Assembly (NCBI GenBank): GCA_950295325.1
Contig: OX485805.1
Span: 53,220,758-53,284,757, forward strand
DNA: 64,000 nucleotides
From: Polytrichum commune
Taxonomy: Eukaryota > Streptophyta > Polytrichopsida > Polytrichales > Polytrichaceae
Direction: 5' to 3'
A program made the position numbers and the translations under genes. Position 1 is the stretch's first letter. Each line of letters begins with the position of its first letter. The notes beneath the pieces were generated by a model that saw only the letters and a program-made list of their open reading frames with translations, did not search any database and had not been told where the DNA came from. Of this stretch, positions 18,522 through 29,600 are shown in pieces.

Positions 18522-20723
18522 TCATTCTGCTTTGAATCCTTCTTGGCTATCATGCAGTATTTTGTGTCTTTCACCATAAGCTGAGAGAATAGAGGTTAAT
18601 GTGCTTGTGTATAGTTTGTATATGGTGTTAGCTAGTGCAATAGGTATATGGTTAGTAAGTAGTGATGGATCACCTTTCTTGTATAGTAAAACCGTTAGAC
18701 TAGTTTTCCAAGATGCGGGGATTTGTTTTTGTTTGTAGCAGTGTTTAAAGAATAGAAAGAGTAGCTTGTGAAAACGTGGAGGCATATTCTGTAGGATTGA
18801 ATTAGGAATTTTGTCTGGTCCTGGGGCTTTATTATTTCCTAGGTTTTTGAGGCAGAAGTCGTATGTTTCTTGGTCAAAGTATGTGTGCAGGGGGGTTTGG
18901 GGTTCTCCCCGCTGTTCAATCGTGAATCCTTCTAAGTCATGCCATGGATATTGCCTAACGCCATATGTGCAGTGTGGTGGGTGAATGTTATGATAGTAGC
19001 ATGTGGGTATTGTTGGCCGATTACTGATGAATTGTTGAATGTATATTTCTTTCGCAATATTTTTTGGATTGGTTAATATGTTATTTTGTCTATCCGTGAT
19101 GGAGTCGAGGGGTGAGGTTTCGGAGTGCTTAAAGACTTTTCTATTTATCTTTCTGGGATTTTTTTCATACATTTGGCGGTATTTTGATACGGCTTTTAAA
19201 ATACAGTGTTTGGTGTATTTTGTGGTGATTTTTCTGGCTTCTTTATTGGAGGTTTTTGCGATAGCGGCTATGGTATCAATCCATTCATTTGGGGGAGTGG
19301 TTGTTGTAGGTGGATGTAGAATTTGCACATGTTGGTGATTACGGATTTCATTTAAAATGGGGTGAGTTTGCCAGTGTAGGTTGTTTTTTGCAATGTATAT
19401 CGTTTTTCTAATAAGATGGTATGTGTCGAGGTGTCGTTTCCATTCTTTGGATAGTTTTCGTGGTAGGAAGCCACCTTGCTGAGCTGTTCTGTTTGTAAGG
19501 ATTGGTATGAGGGCTGCTTTGCAGGTGTTTTCAATGGTTACTGAAATTTTTTCTACAATGTTGTCTAATGCTGTACAAGCTTCTTGCCATTGATCAAGGA
19601 TGAGGTTGTTGTGGTTTTCTAGTAGGATGGTTAGTTCGTTTACTTGCGTGGTATTTGCTTCAAAAATTTCTATATTAAATTTCTCTAAGTTTTCCGGCGG
19701 GATTGGATTGAATATTCTAGTTGGTGTAATATTTGCGGGGGGTGGTGGTCTAGCTATAAGTAAGTTTTGGGGTATGTGTAAGGTGACTGGATAGTGGTTT
19801 GAGTTTAGATTTATGTTTGTATTTGTTGTAGAGGCGAATCTGTTGTTATCTGGTGAGTTGATATAGAAACCGTCTATAAGGTTGGTTGACGTGTAATTAT
19901 AACCTCCTTGTCTTGAAAAGTTAGTGTTTGTTGGAATATATTCTAGATTTAAGGTTGTAGTGAAGTTTTTCCATTGGATGTCGTCATCTTGTGGTGGCGT
20001 GTGATTGTTGTTATTTTGTGTTCCGGTGAGTACAATATCTTTATTAAAATCTCCACATAAAATGTGCGTGTGGTTTGGGTGCGCAGTTATTTGGTTGGTG
20101 ATTGTGGTTTTGAGGTAGGGAATGAGGTGGGTGTCATCTACGTGTGTGGGCATATACATATGTATGATTAGCCATGGCAGGAGTGGATGGTTGTGTATTT
20201 TTATTATTTGTAGATAAAGGGAGATATTTGCTGGTGTGGGTATCTTGGTAACATTTCCAGGAAATGCGTATTTGTTATGAATAAGTGTGAGAAGACCACC
20301 TCTACCGGGGGTGTAAGGCATTCTTTGTTGTATGCATCTTGTGAGGGCGTGTGTGTTGTTAAAAATGAGCTTGTAGTCAGGGAATTGGTTCTGAATGTAT
20401 TTAGTGGATTTAGTTGCTGTGAATTTGGTTTCTTGGATATTTATAATCGCTATGTTGCTAAAGGAGTGATTTATTAAGCTTTGTAGGTTTGGTAAGGCTG
20501 TGTTAAGTGACGAGGCATTCCATGTTATTATATTTGTTTCGTGGTTAGAGTTTGTAATTGTTCTTAGGGCTGGTGTGGGGATGTTTGGAAGTGGAGGTGG
20601 GTATGAGTATTCATCTATGTTTCTAAGCACCGGAGTGACTCGGTAATCAATTTTACAGGGAGAAAGGGGAATTTCCTTTGGAGTGTGGTTAGTGTAGGTG
20701 GAGTCTCTTGGTTGTGGATAAAT
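18522..20723 (-). pseudogene. LINE ORF2, APE endonuclease and reverse transcriptase fingers
   Basis: APE motifs in order: NIITWNASSLN, INIQETK (metal-binding Glu), GRGGLLTLIH, LPWLIIHMYMPT, HILCGDFNKDI (Asp/Asn pair), LIDGFYIN and SNHYPVTLHI. The last stands where SDHxPV is normal, so the Asp of the catalytic Asp-His pair is Asn. After about 250 residues of connector come NNKAPGPDKIPNSILQNMP, WKTSLTVLLYKKGDP and IPIALANTIYKLYTSTL, the start of the RT. The frame is open back to a TAA at 20724. Ends at the TGA 18522-18524. Confidence 0.8.
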
Positions 20724-21230
20724 TTATATAACTCGGTATGTATAGAGTTTTTTGGGGTGTATTATATCTTGGTTATTTTCAACAAATGTTGTGTATGGGT
20801 GTTGTGTTAGAATGTGTCGCTCGGGAGGGTTGTTAAGGTTGGCTAGTCTAATGATTAGTGTGTTGGTCCATATGTCGTTAAAGTGGTAAATGCGGGGTTG
20901 GGCTAATATGTTGTTGCATGTGTCTATTGAGGGGTTTATCGTAATGACTAAAGCATATAGTATATGAGTTGATTGGGAATGACTTTGTGTTAGGATGTAT
21001 TGATGTAGGTGTGGATATATGATGGTTGTTTGGTGATGTAGTGGGTGATTCTGTTTTAGTATGGGAGCGAACGTGTTTGCTATGTGTTGGTACTCTGGTT
21101 GTAGTTTTATTGTGTTTGGGATAAAATATGTTTTGGCTCTCTTTTTATGTGTAGCGGGGTGTGTGCGTAGGATATCAGGCATTGGTTCGGGGTTAGGTTC
21201 TATATCTCCACATTGTAATAATGTTAATTT
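20724..21230 (-). pseudogene. LINE ORF2 N-terminus with 2A-like motif
   Basis: A segment of about 168 residues lies in the same frame as the APE domain, ending at a TAA (20724-20726). It begins LQLHGYYFINKLTLLQ, then CGDIEPNPEP (plus-strand 21183-21212) and MPDILRTHPATHKKRAK. DxExNPGP is the 2A ribosome-skipping signature, known at the N-terminus of several LINE ORFs; here the Gly is Glu (GAA for GGA). The rest is His/Thr/Ile-rich with no known domain. Confidence 0.65.
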
Positions 21231-21239
21231 ATTGATGAA

Positions 21240-21853
21240 GTAGTATCCGTGGAGTTGAAGTAATTTTGGTTTTTTCTTATGTATTTTTTGATATTTATTG
21301 AGTATGAACTTAGTTGTAGTAAATAGGTTAGGTAAGGCGGGTATTATGTTTGCTAGTTGTTTAGTTGAAAAATGTGTACTTGTGTTGCTTTTAGGTTCGT
21401 GATTTGTTATTGTGTTGGGTGTCCAAATGTTTGTGAATTGGTATTTGTTTTTAGTTTTGTGGCGAGGCCGGGAGGCCGGGAGGCCGAGGCCGTTTTATTA
21501 TTTGTAAGTGTGAGCAATCCGCCTTTCCCAGGTGTATAAGGCACTTGTTGGTGGTATTTTGTAGGTTTATTACTGGTTGTGTTGTTTGTTTGGTTATTAC
21601 TTTTGACGTGTTTGGTAAGTGATTTGGTTTTGGTTTTTGTTTTAGTTGTAGTATTATTGAATATTGTGTTTATATGTATTTTTTGTATGATATTTAGTAT
21701 TATTTTGTAATATTTTATTATAGCGTTGTTGTTGATGAAGTGGTGTTCGTGGTATTGTTTAACTTTTGAATCGGTCATTTTGTGATTTTGTATAAGTGTG
21801 TATTTGCTTGTGAAAAATAAGTTAGGTAATATTGGATGGTAGTTGTATGGCAC
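21240..21853 (-). repeat. Diverged internal duplication of LINE ORF2 N-terminus
   Basis: A frame at 21407-21853 carries HEHHFINNNAI, comparable to HGYYFINKLTL before the 2A motif, and VPYTPGKGGLLTLTNNK, comparable to MPYTPGRGGLLTLIHNK of the APE domain. The two source motifs lie about 0.9 kb apart in ORF2 but only about 0.3 kb apart here, so this is a shortened, diverged extra copy. A small GC-rich repeat (GGAGGCCG) lies near 21470. Confidence 0.5.
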
Positions 21854-22310
21854 AGGGGTTTTGTTTTTAGTTTTGGGTTTTGGGTTTGGTGTTGTTTTTT
21901 ATATTGGTTTTGGTGATGGTTTTGGTGTTGGTGGTGGTACCGTGGTTTTGATGTTGGTATAGTTGTGGGTGTTGATGGTTATATTGATATCTGGTTGGGT
22001 ATTGGTTTAGATATTGGTATTGGGTTTGGTATTTAGTTTGGTATATGTTTCGGTGTTTGTTTTGGTGTTGGTACTTGGTTTTGTATTTGATTTGGAGTAG
22101 GTATTTGATTTGGTATTGGTATTTAGTTTGGTATTTGATTTGGTATTTGGTTTGGTTTTGGTGTTTGATTTGGTATTTTATTTGGTATTGGTATTTGAAA
22201 AGATGTAGGTATTTGGTTTGGTATTTGATTTGGCGTTGTTGTTTGGTTGGATTTTGGTATTTGATTTGGTATTCGGTTTGGTATATAATTATTTTGGTAT
22301 ATAGTTTTAA
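21850..22310. repeat. TG-rich degenerate repeat between ORF1 and ORF2
   Basis: On the plus strand it is built from TTTGGTAT and TTTGATTTGG variants with no fixed register. Aromatic-rich plus-strand open frames here (Trp/Tyr-rich) are a by-product. It probably reflects expansion of a simple repeat in the inter-ORF linker of the LINE. Confidence 0.7.
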
Positions 22311-22545
22311 GGGGTTTTGTTCAAGAGTTGAGATAAATAGTTTAATAAGGTTAGGGGTAAATATTTTATGTGTTGTGATATGTATTGGTTTTATATATTT
22401 ATGTGTATGATTAGTTTTGTTTCTATTTTTGGATTTTTGGATAAGTGTTTCTTATTTGAGGGGGGTATTTATAAATACCTTTTTATTTTGTTTTTGTTGG
22501 TATTTTTTTGGTATTGAAGTGTTGAGGTTATTTAGTTTATCGCCA

Positions 22546-24474
22546 TTAAATCTTCTTTGTCGCTTGATGAATCTTCTTTGTCGAGCATTTCCGAGGAGTC
22601 CAAGGCTGCCATGGTTTTGGTGAGGCTTGTCGGAGTGTGGCCATCTCTTTTTTGAGTGCCCTAGTTGCCTTTTCTGCCGCGTACGTTGCAAAGTTTTTCG
22701 CTTGGCTTGTTAAGCGAGTCTCCATGGTTTGCATCTCATCTCTCACTATAGCGGTCCCTTTGGCCACAGCTTCCTCAACCATTTGGTGTATGTCTTTCTT
22801 TCTTAGTCCATTGGATGGGGCATTTTCCATGGCTTCTACGGTGTTTGCTAATGAGGTATTCATATCATTAAAGCCTAGTCGTGTAAACTCCTCTCCCGAA
22901 GGTTTAGATATTCCATCTAAGTTTTTTGGGTGAGGAGCAAATTCGACATATTTATTACATATTTTATGATTCTTTTTTACAAAAAATTTATAGACAGCCG
23001 CACTTAAGCATTGCACATTGCATACACCGGTGAGTTTGCCTTTGTCATCTGTTTTAAAGAAGATGTTTAAGACATTTTTCTCACCCATGCATGCCCTTAT
23101 TTCGGTTTCAAGGACCTCTTTAGGCTTTAATCTATTTAAATTTTTTACAATGAGGATGAGTGCATTCTTTTTAGCTAAGTCGTCGTCCAAGGGTTTTCCT
23201 ATCGTAACATCAATGCTTTCATGCCCGAATGTTATTTTGTTCTTTCTTATATTTTCTACTTGTTCCGGGTTAGTTGCAACGATCCAAGCAAAGTTGTGAC
23301 TTTCCCCTTTTCGCACATGGGTAATTTCAAAATTGTGCCCTCTATGAAATCCTTCATTTACCACTTCATCAAATACTTTGTACCATGTCTCATCTTTAAT
23401 GCTATCAGTGGTAATTTTGACTGATAACATCTCGCTGGAGGCAATGGTGTCGTAAGACTTACAAATTTTACCTCTGTGTAATTTATTATCCGGGAGCCGG
23501 ATAATAAATGGCCTAAGTCCTTGAAGCATGGGAATACCGTCTTCTTGTATATTTTTTAAATGTATTTTAGTGTGTCCTGACCATTGCTTGCCTCCATGTG
23601 TGCACATTATAGCGATTGGGTCACTTATATCATCACCTAGGGGGATTCTCATTTCATTCATCCTCTTGGTGATGCTTATAAGTGCTTCCTCTTTGGGAAT
23701 AATCATCTCATCTAACTCAAAGAATAAAGCTACATGGTAATTCATTGCAAAGCCATCACAAGTTTCTATCTCTGAAGGAATTTGTGTGTGATGATAGTTT
23801 TGTTTACCTAGGTTGTTCTTACTAGGCCATAATTCTTGAGGTACATACGGGTATGAGACAACACTATCATGGCATTCTAATGCTTCTCCTTCATACATGC
23901 CCATTTTGACTAGCTCACTAACACTCTTATGATTTTTTTTTGCTAGTTTGTTGCTTGTATTCAAAGCATTCATTGCTTTGAATCCAAGCCACACCGGAAG
24001 GGATTTTCCTTGTGTGCTAGACCGATTTTTAGTTTTATCTACAATAGTTAGGCATGCATTACTTGATGTCCTCTTTTTTGTTTGAGTTACTTCCATATCT
24101 TTTACCCCATCCAATGACTTTTCAAGACTACGAGCATATGCCATTATGCAAAAGTAAAGTATGTTGTTATTGCATGTTTTCGATATATTTTCTTTGCTCC
24201 TCAACCCATTCCCTTTCCACTTATAAATAAGTGGGCTTTGTAGGGGGGGTATTAGGAAGATGTTATTATTTATGTGTGTGTGTTGCTTACTATCATTTAC
24301 AAAATACCATGCAATTCGGTTAGATGTTCCTTTAAATGTAGCTATAGCAGTAAAACATGCTTGTGCATAACATTTCCATAGAGTGTGAGAGAGGACGCTG
24401 TGAGAGTTGTTCCAATATAGTGTGGTAATGAGCAGCCACATGAGAACAAGGCATGATGCAGTTGCAACCTTCAT
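22546..24474 (-). CDS. LINE ORF1, RNA-binding protein
   Basis: 642 residues, uninterrupted. The first 25 residues are hydrophobic (LVLMWLLITTLYW), unusual for ORF1, so translation may really start at the in-frame Met 111 (MAYARSLEKS). A middle region has QWSGHTKIHLKNIQEDG, a pattern I associate with ORF1 proteins of algal and plant LINEs. About 438-521 looks like an RRM (ALILIVKNLNRLKPKEV ... GVCNVQCLSAAVYKF ... KYVEFAPHP). About 560-615 is a coiled coil (RDEMQTMETRLTSQAKNF), which would allow multimer formation. Its likely role is binding LINE RNA into a particle with ORF2. That ORF1 is intact while ORF2 is broken is notable. Confidence 0.7.
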   Translation of the reverse strand: MKVATASCLVLMWLLITTLYWNNSHSVLSHTLWKCYAQACFTAIATFKGTSNRIAWYFVNDSKQHTHINNNIFLIPPLQSPLIYKWKGNGLRSKENISKTCNNNILYFCIMAYARSLEKSLDGVKDMEVTQTKKRTSSNACLTIVDKTKNRSSTQGKSLPVWLGFKAMNALNTSNKLAKKNHKSVSELVKMGMYEGEALECHDSVVSYPYVPQELWPSKNNLGKQNYHHTQIPSEIETCDGFAMNYHVALFFELDEMIIPKEEALISITKRMNEMRIPLGDDISDPIAIMCTHGGKQWSGHTKIHLKNIQEDGIPMLQGLRPFIIRLPDNKLHRGKICKSYDTIASSEMLSVKITTDSIKDETWYKVFDEVVNEGFHRGHNFEITHVRKGESHNFAWIVATNPEQVENIRKNKITFGHESIDVTIGKPLDDDLAKKNALILIVKNLNRLKPKEVLETEIRACMGEKNVLNIFFKTDDKGKLTGVCNVQCLSAAVYKFFVKKNHKICNKYVEFAPHPKNLDGISKPSGEEFTRLGFNDMNTSLANTVEAMENAPSNGLRKKDIHQMVEEAVAKGTAIVRDEMQTMETRLTSQAKNFATYAAEKATRALKKEMATLRQASPKPWQPWTPRKCSTKKIHQATKKI

Positions 24475-26690
24475 TTTTAATATAACCTAACAATAACTAA
24501 CAATTCTATGTGCCTATTACTAGGTGCAACTACTACTACTTCTAATAAATCACAAGTGTTGTGTGCTTTAACTAGTCTTATGTGTGTGCTTCTAAATGCC
24601 TATGTGTGTGTCAACTATGAAATCAACTAAGTGTCAACAAAATGTCTAAGTGTGTGCTTAAGAGGAGGGCTGAGAAGTCTTACCTGGTAGCGAAGGCAGC
24701 AGACCCGTTATCTGCAACTTCGCAGCTCCGCAGCTCCTTTTGATGATTAATCTGAAATCCCTTAACAGTCACAGATTCGTTAGTTTATCGGAAGCAGGGA
24801 TTAGGCTAATCTGTAACCTAAGGTAAGAGCTAATCCAGCAGGGGTCACTTCACGAATATGGACACCTTTATTGTTGATAACAAAAGTTCCGTTAACAGAA
24901 ATTAAAGTTGATTGAGTCTCTAGTTGCTGGATTGTCTCTTCTAGATTCGTTAGATTGCTGAAATCGTAGATTTAGCTAATATTCAAGCAGCTAGTGAGTA
25001 CTGATCGAAGTTAAGGTTTGAACTAAGGTCACCAAACAATTCTGGAAGCCGATATCAAGCAAGTTTGTAAAAATTTGTTTTTGAGCTAAGGTTGTAAACT
25101 AATCTAGGATTGGTTTTGGGCACACGTATTGTTGGTAACAGGGATGATACTAATATTTCAGAGACTTTAGAGGTTAGAGTGGATCTGATCTAATCACGGG
25201 TTGATTTGAGGTCACCTTATCGATACTATCTTTTGAAGCGATTTCTTCCTTTTATGTAGCTGTGTAGTTATTTCGGCCAACAACAATCATGTGGTTTCTG
25301 TCAGCTAATAGGAAGAGCAGGTTTTATTAAGTTTTAGTCCTAAGTCCTGGTAAGAATTGATTCGGCAAGAGTCACCTCACAAATCTGAGTACGTTTTATC
25401 AAGAAGAGAAGTTATGCTAACAAATCTCTATTTGCTGGATTATTTGTACTAGGTTCGTTAAATTGTCGTGGTTTTGAGCTAATCCTCAACCACTAGTTAG
25501 ATTTGATCGAAACAGAGATTAGCTAAAGTCACCTAACAACTCTGGTAGCAAGAAATTAAGCTAGTCTGTATGAAATTTTTGAGCTAAGGTTGTGATCTAA
25601 TCTGGGTTTTTTGTGAGGAACAGGGGTTAAGCTAAACTCCCGATTCTTTGAAGCATGAACTAAGGTATGGTCTGATCTATCAGACGGTTGCTTTTGGGCA
25701 TATCGGACTCATATATGCGTATTGTTGATAACAAGGATTAAGCTAAACTTTAAGAGATTTTTGAGTTATTGTGAATTTGATCTGAGTGGGGGTTGAGGTC
25801 ACCTAATCAATACTATCTTTTGAAGCGATTTCTTCCTTTTCAGAAGTTTTTTTAGTTTCTGTAGCTATCTATGTACTCCGGCCAACAACAATCATGCGGT
25901 TCCTGTCAGCTAATCAAAGAGAGCAAGGTTTTACTAAGTTTTAATCCTTTGAGCATAATGTTAGATCTAAGTCATGATCTGGTATAGTATGACGTTTCAA
26001 ATCTTTGAACTTTAGAGAGTAGGGTTAGATCTCATCTGGGCAGTGCTTTGTTGAGTTCCTTCGCTCGGTTCACACAACACACATCTCCACAATAGCTCTA
26101 ACTTGCAGAGCCTTCGCCAATGTCTTGTTTATGCAGCAACGCGGCTCTTGGTGCAATAACAACTCCTTTGTTTTAGATCTCAAGTTTGTTGATGTATCAG
26201 CACCACTCCTGTTGTAGTAGTTCCTCCTTGTAGCACATCCCAAGTTCGTGAATGCAGCAACATAGTTCCTAGTGTCAGAGCAGCTCCTCGTAGTAGATCT
26301 CAAGTCCTTCTTCGTGCAGCTCTATGGTGTATCTCTCCGGTGTTGCTCTTGGGCAACAACAGGTCCGTAGTAGCTCCCACCGTTGTCGACAGCACTGTCT
26401 CAACTCTGTCTCCGTCTCAACCAAGATCACAAGAAGATGAGTTGTGGGGATGGGTTGGGAGGTTTTTATACTCTTTGTGTGGCTACGTTAGCTGGGTGAC
26501 CCTTCGGGCATCGAAAGGGTGGGTGGCTAGGGGAGGGAGGTTTGGGGAGCAACAGACTGTTGCCGCTTCGAACCTTTCCTCCCTCCTCCCTACCTCTGGC
26601 AACCTTCTGACCAAATCTCACCGCAACAAACGCAAACCTCTAACACATCACTCCGTTTCTCACCCATCTAAGTGAGGGTATATAGATCAT
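24475..26690 (-). promoter_or_regulatory. LINE 5' leader with tandem repeats
   Basis: Two diverged units of roughly 0.52-0.6 kb: TTGAGGTCACC...ATACTATCTTTTGAAGCG occurs near 25208 and 25795, GGCCAACAACAATCATG near 25273 and 25880, and GAGCTAAGGTTGT near 25083 and 25570. Nearer the element start, about 26050-26330, shorter repeats around TAGATCTCAAGT occur with roughly 70-150-bp spacing. Repeated 5' units act as promoters in some LINEs; that role is inferred. No gene here. Confidence 0.55.
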
Positions 26691-29600
26691 ATAGATGGTA
26701 CATGTTCACAAGCACCAATTTGAGTTTGTGGTCCCATTGGTTTCTCACTATAAGTGATGGGGGTGTTTTGGTGTGTGCGAGGGTGTGTGAGCACAAGAGA
26801 GAATTATTGCACACTTGCATACCTCTCATTCACTTAACAAAAAAAAACCTTGAAATAGTATGTATGGTGGAATTATTTCTTCATTAAAATTTTGATGTCA
26901 AAATTGGTTTCAAAGATTGTAAAATATTTAATAGTGTAGTATAACACATATTGAATCAATCAACCACAAAATTTCCGCATGTTATTAACATGGATGGATC
27001 CATGATGATAGATACATTCAAGGTACTATGATTGTTTGCAACAATTCCCTCTCACTGCGGGGGGAGTCTAAGGAGATTTAGATGTACAGATATAGGTAGA
27101 TGGTGCAAAATCTAACACCCCACCCAAAACCAACACCCCAAAATCTTGCAAATTAAGCACATATTGAATATAAAATGTTCATCACCTTCACATTAGACTC
27201 AAGTGTTGGTTTGGGTCATATACCAATAAAACCTTGAACTCTTGTCTTGAGTTTTGCATGGACATAATTCAAGTAAGACAAAAAAATATTAATTTAAAAA
27301 AAAATTGGTGCATTCATTCAAAGCCCTATCAATTGCCCACAAGTCTTATCATGTAGAACTTCTTAAATCTAATAATAATGTCTATGTTCAAGATTCAAAC
27401 TTAATCTAAGTCTCCTTGCACTAAGTTGGGGCATCCCATGATTATATTTTTAGGACCCACATGCATGAACGCACCCTGCTTAATAATGTTATGATTGAAT
27501 GTACCCCCCGGGATTGAGTTGAGTGCACCCCCGGGATGTAGGATCCTAAACGACTTCTAAGAGGTTACAACAAATAATATTCTCAAATTGCAAACTTAAT
27601 GTCATAAATGGGTTGTGGGTGGGAAGGTAAATACATGTGTTGAGAATTAACCATTGACATGTTCTAACAATTTAGTGGGCATGTATACTCCTGAAGGCAA
27701 TGCAACCATCGATTTTGTTATGACAAACACTAACTATTGAAACAAGACACATTCCTTTGTTTGAAATCAAGGATGTGCCTAAATTATGCATGACTGTATG
27801 AATACTACAGGTTAGTGTTTAATTAGTGTGGATTAGCAACCCATCAGCAATTAAAGTTACGGAGTGCTAATTACACATTTTATTTGCACTAAACTAAGAC
27901 TAAGCTCACTATGTCATGTTCAAAAGTAGTCTTCAGATTGTCACGTAATAAAGGAGCAAGGAGAAATAAGCCCAATAATTTCACCATGTTATGAAGCCTT
28001 TTTACTTTGGCTAAGGGCACTCTTTCATGTGCTAGCAAAGTCGGAAAAAACTATTAGATGATCAAAATTTGGAACCCCCCCCCCCCCAAACAACAATTGT
28101 AGTGTGAGCAGATCAATCATTCACCACACTAGTGGCTCCAAGCTCACCAAGGCGGAGCTGTGCCGCAACCCACACCAAGAATGCTAGCAAGTATGCATCC
28201 AAACAAGACCACGAGGAAGACAAAGCAAAGCTTGGAGCAAAAAGTAGTAGACACACAAGAAAACTCGCAATGGAGATAAACCAAGAGCAGAATGAACCCC
28301 AATGAGGCAACAACATAGCAAGCAACACAACCGAAAATAGAACTAAATGCAGATTGCTAGTTTGCAAGCTAACAACACACCAATCCGGCGAGAGCAAGAA
28401 GGCGTCCTCAAAAGGCAAACACTGGATTCATGTGCTTATGGTGTTCAACTGTATTTTCTTAGCCTATCAATTACAGTGTCAAAAAACACTAATAGCTTTA
28501 CAAACTCATCCTAAAACCTTAACCTTAACATCTTGCACAACCCAACCCTACCCCAATCATACACCAGATTTGCATTAAGAAGAAGAAAATATTGGAATTT
28601 TGACATAAGTTGACGTTAATCCATAACAAAATGACAAAACACAATAATAGTACATGCAAATAAAATAAAATGGTACATGGTTGTTGCACTATCTTCGATT
28701 TCAAAATGACCACACAAGCTTGTCAACATCTAAATTCGATGACTTTTAATTAATTGAGGCAACTTCTCATCTATTCCAAGGACAATCATTGAATATCACG
28801 TAGTTAGGTTTTTGCTTTGACTTACAATAATCAAAACCCAAGGTATAGACTCTCTAGGAAGGCTTAACAGGTGTCTGTTACATGCATTTGTCACATTACA
28901 ATTCATTAATTGGACAAACGGGTTGCTATTTCATTCTAAAAACACAACTAACATGTCTTTCACTTCTCTTTCTCTCCAAGGGTTTCTCTCATGACCTCTC
29001 TTCCAATATCTCATTCAATCTTGCTTTTTGGCTATGGTTTGTTAGTTTCCGTTCCCTCGTGGTGAAGTGTGACAATAGTCTTTGGTAACCATGACCTTTT
29101 TCTTTGTAACAATTGTATTTGTAACCATTGGCCAATGCATCTTCAATTCATAATGAATTCCTTCATTAATTGGTCAATGTTAATTCCAATGCAAGACAAA
29201 TTGTTCATTTATTACTTCCAAGATTTACTTATTACTTACAACTTTGCAATTAATAGCTACAACCAAGGTGAAGCTATAGTCTTGGCCCCCTTGCACAACC
29301 TACAACATTCATAACAATAACCAAGGTAACACACAAAACCATAGTTAAGTTGGTTAGCTTACACTTTAGTACCATAGATCATAGTTCCTAGGCAAGATAT
29401 CTATCTAAGATTCTTAGTTCATCCAGTGACAACTCATGCCTAAATTAAAACGATAATCTAGAATTTATCCTAATACTTTAACTCACAATCTATCATCCCC
29501 ACTGAAAATGATGAAAGTGGATTCTTCTACAAACCCACAAACAAGATTATAGTCACAAATATAATTACAAACCTAATAACATGACCCTTCATGCTCTTCA

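Larger units (their letters stand above)
14050..26690 (-). mobile_element. Dualen/RandI-like LINE, nearly full length but damaged
   Basis: In minus orientation the order is: repeated 5' leader (about 26.7-24.5 kb), ORF1 with RRM-like domain and coiled coil, TG-rich linker, ORF2 with 2A-like motif, APE endonuclease, reverse transcriptase, extra domain, RNase H, then CCHC and PD-(D/E)XK endonuclease. Having both APE and restriction-like endonucleases with RNase H matches the Dualen/RandI clade first described in Chlamydomonas. ORF2 has three in-frame stops (20724, 18522, 15866) and one frame change (about 17460). Neither end is exactly defined: no poly(A) tail or target duplication was identified. 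Confidence 0.75.

Noticed and set aside
22045-22410. Trp/Tyr-rich plus-strand frame of 121 codons
   Set aside because: Product of the TTTGGTAT-type simple repeat in the LINE linker.
28113-28418. Hydrophobic minus-strand frame of 101 codons
   Set aside because: No family resemblance, no promoter or splice context, in AT-rich DNA; likely chance.
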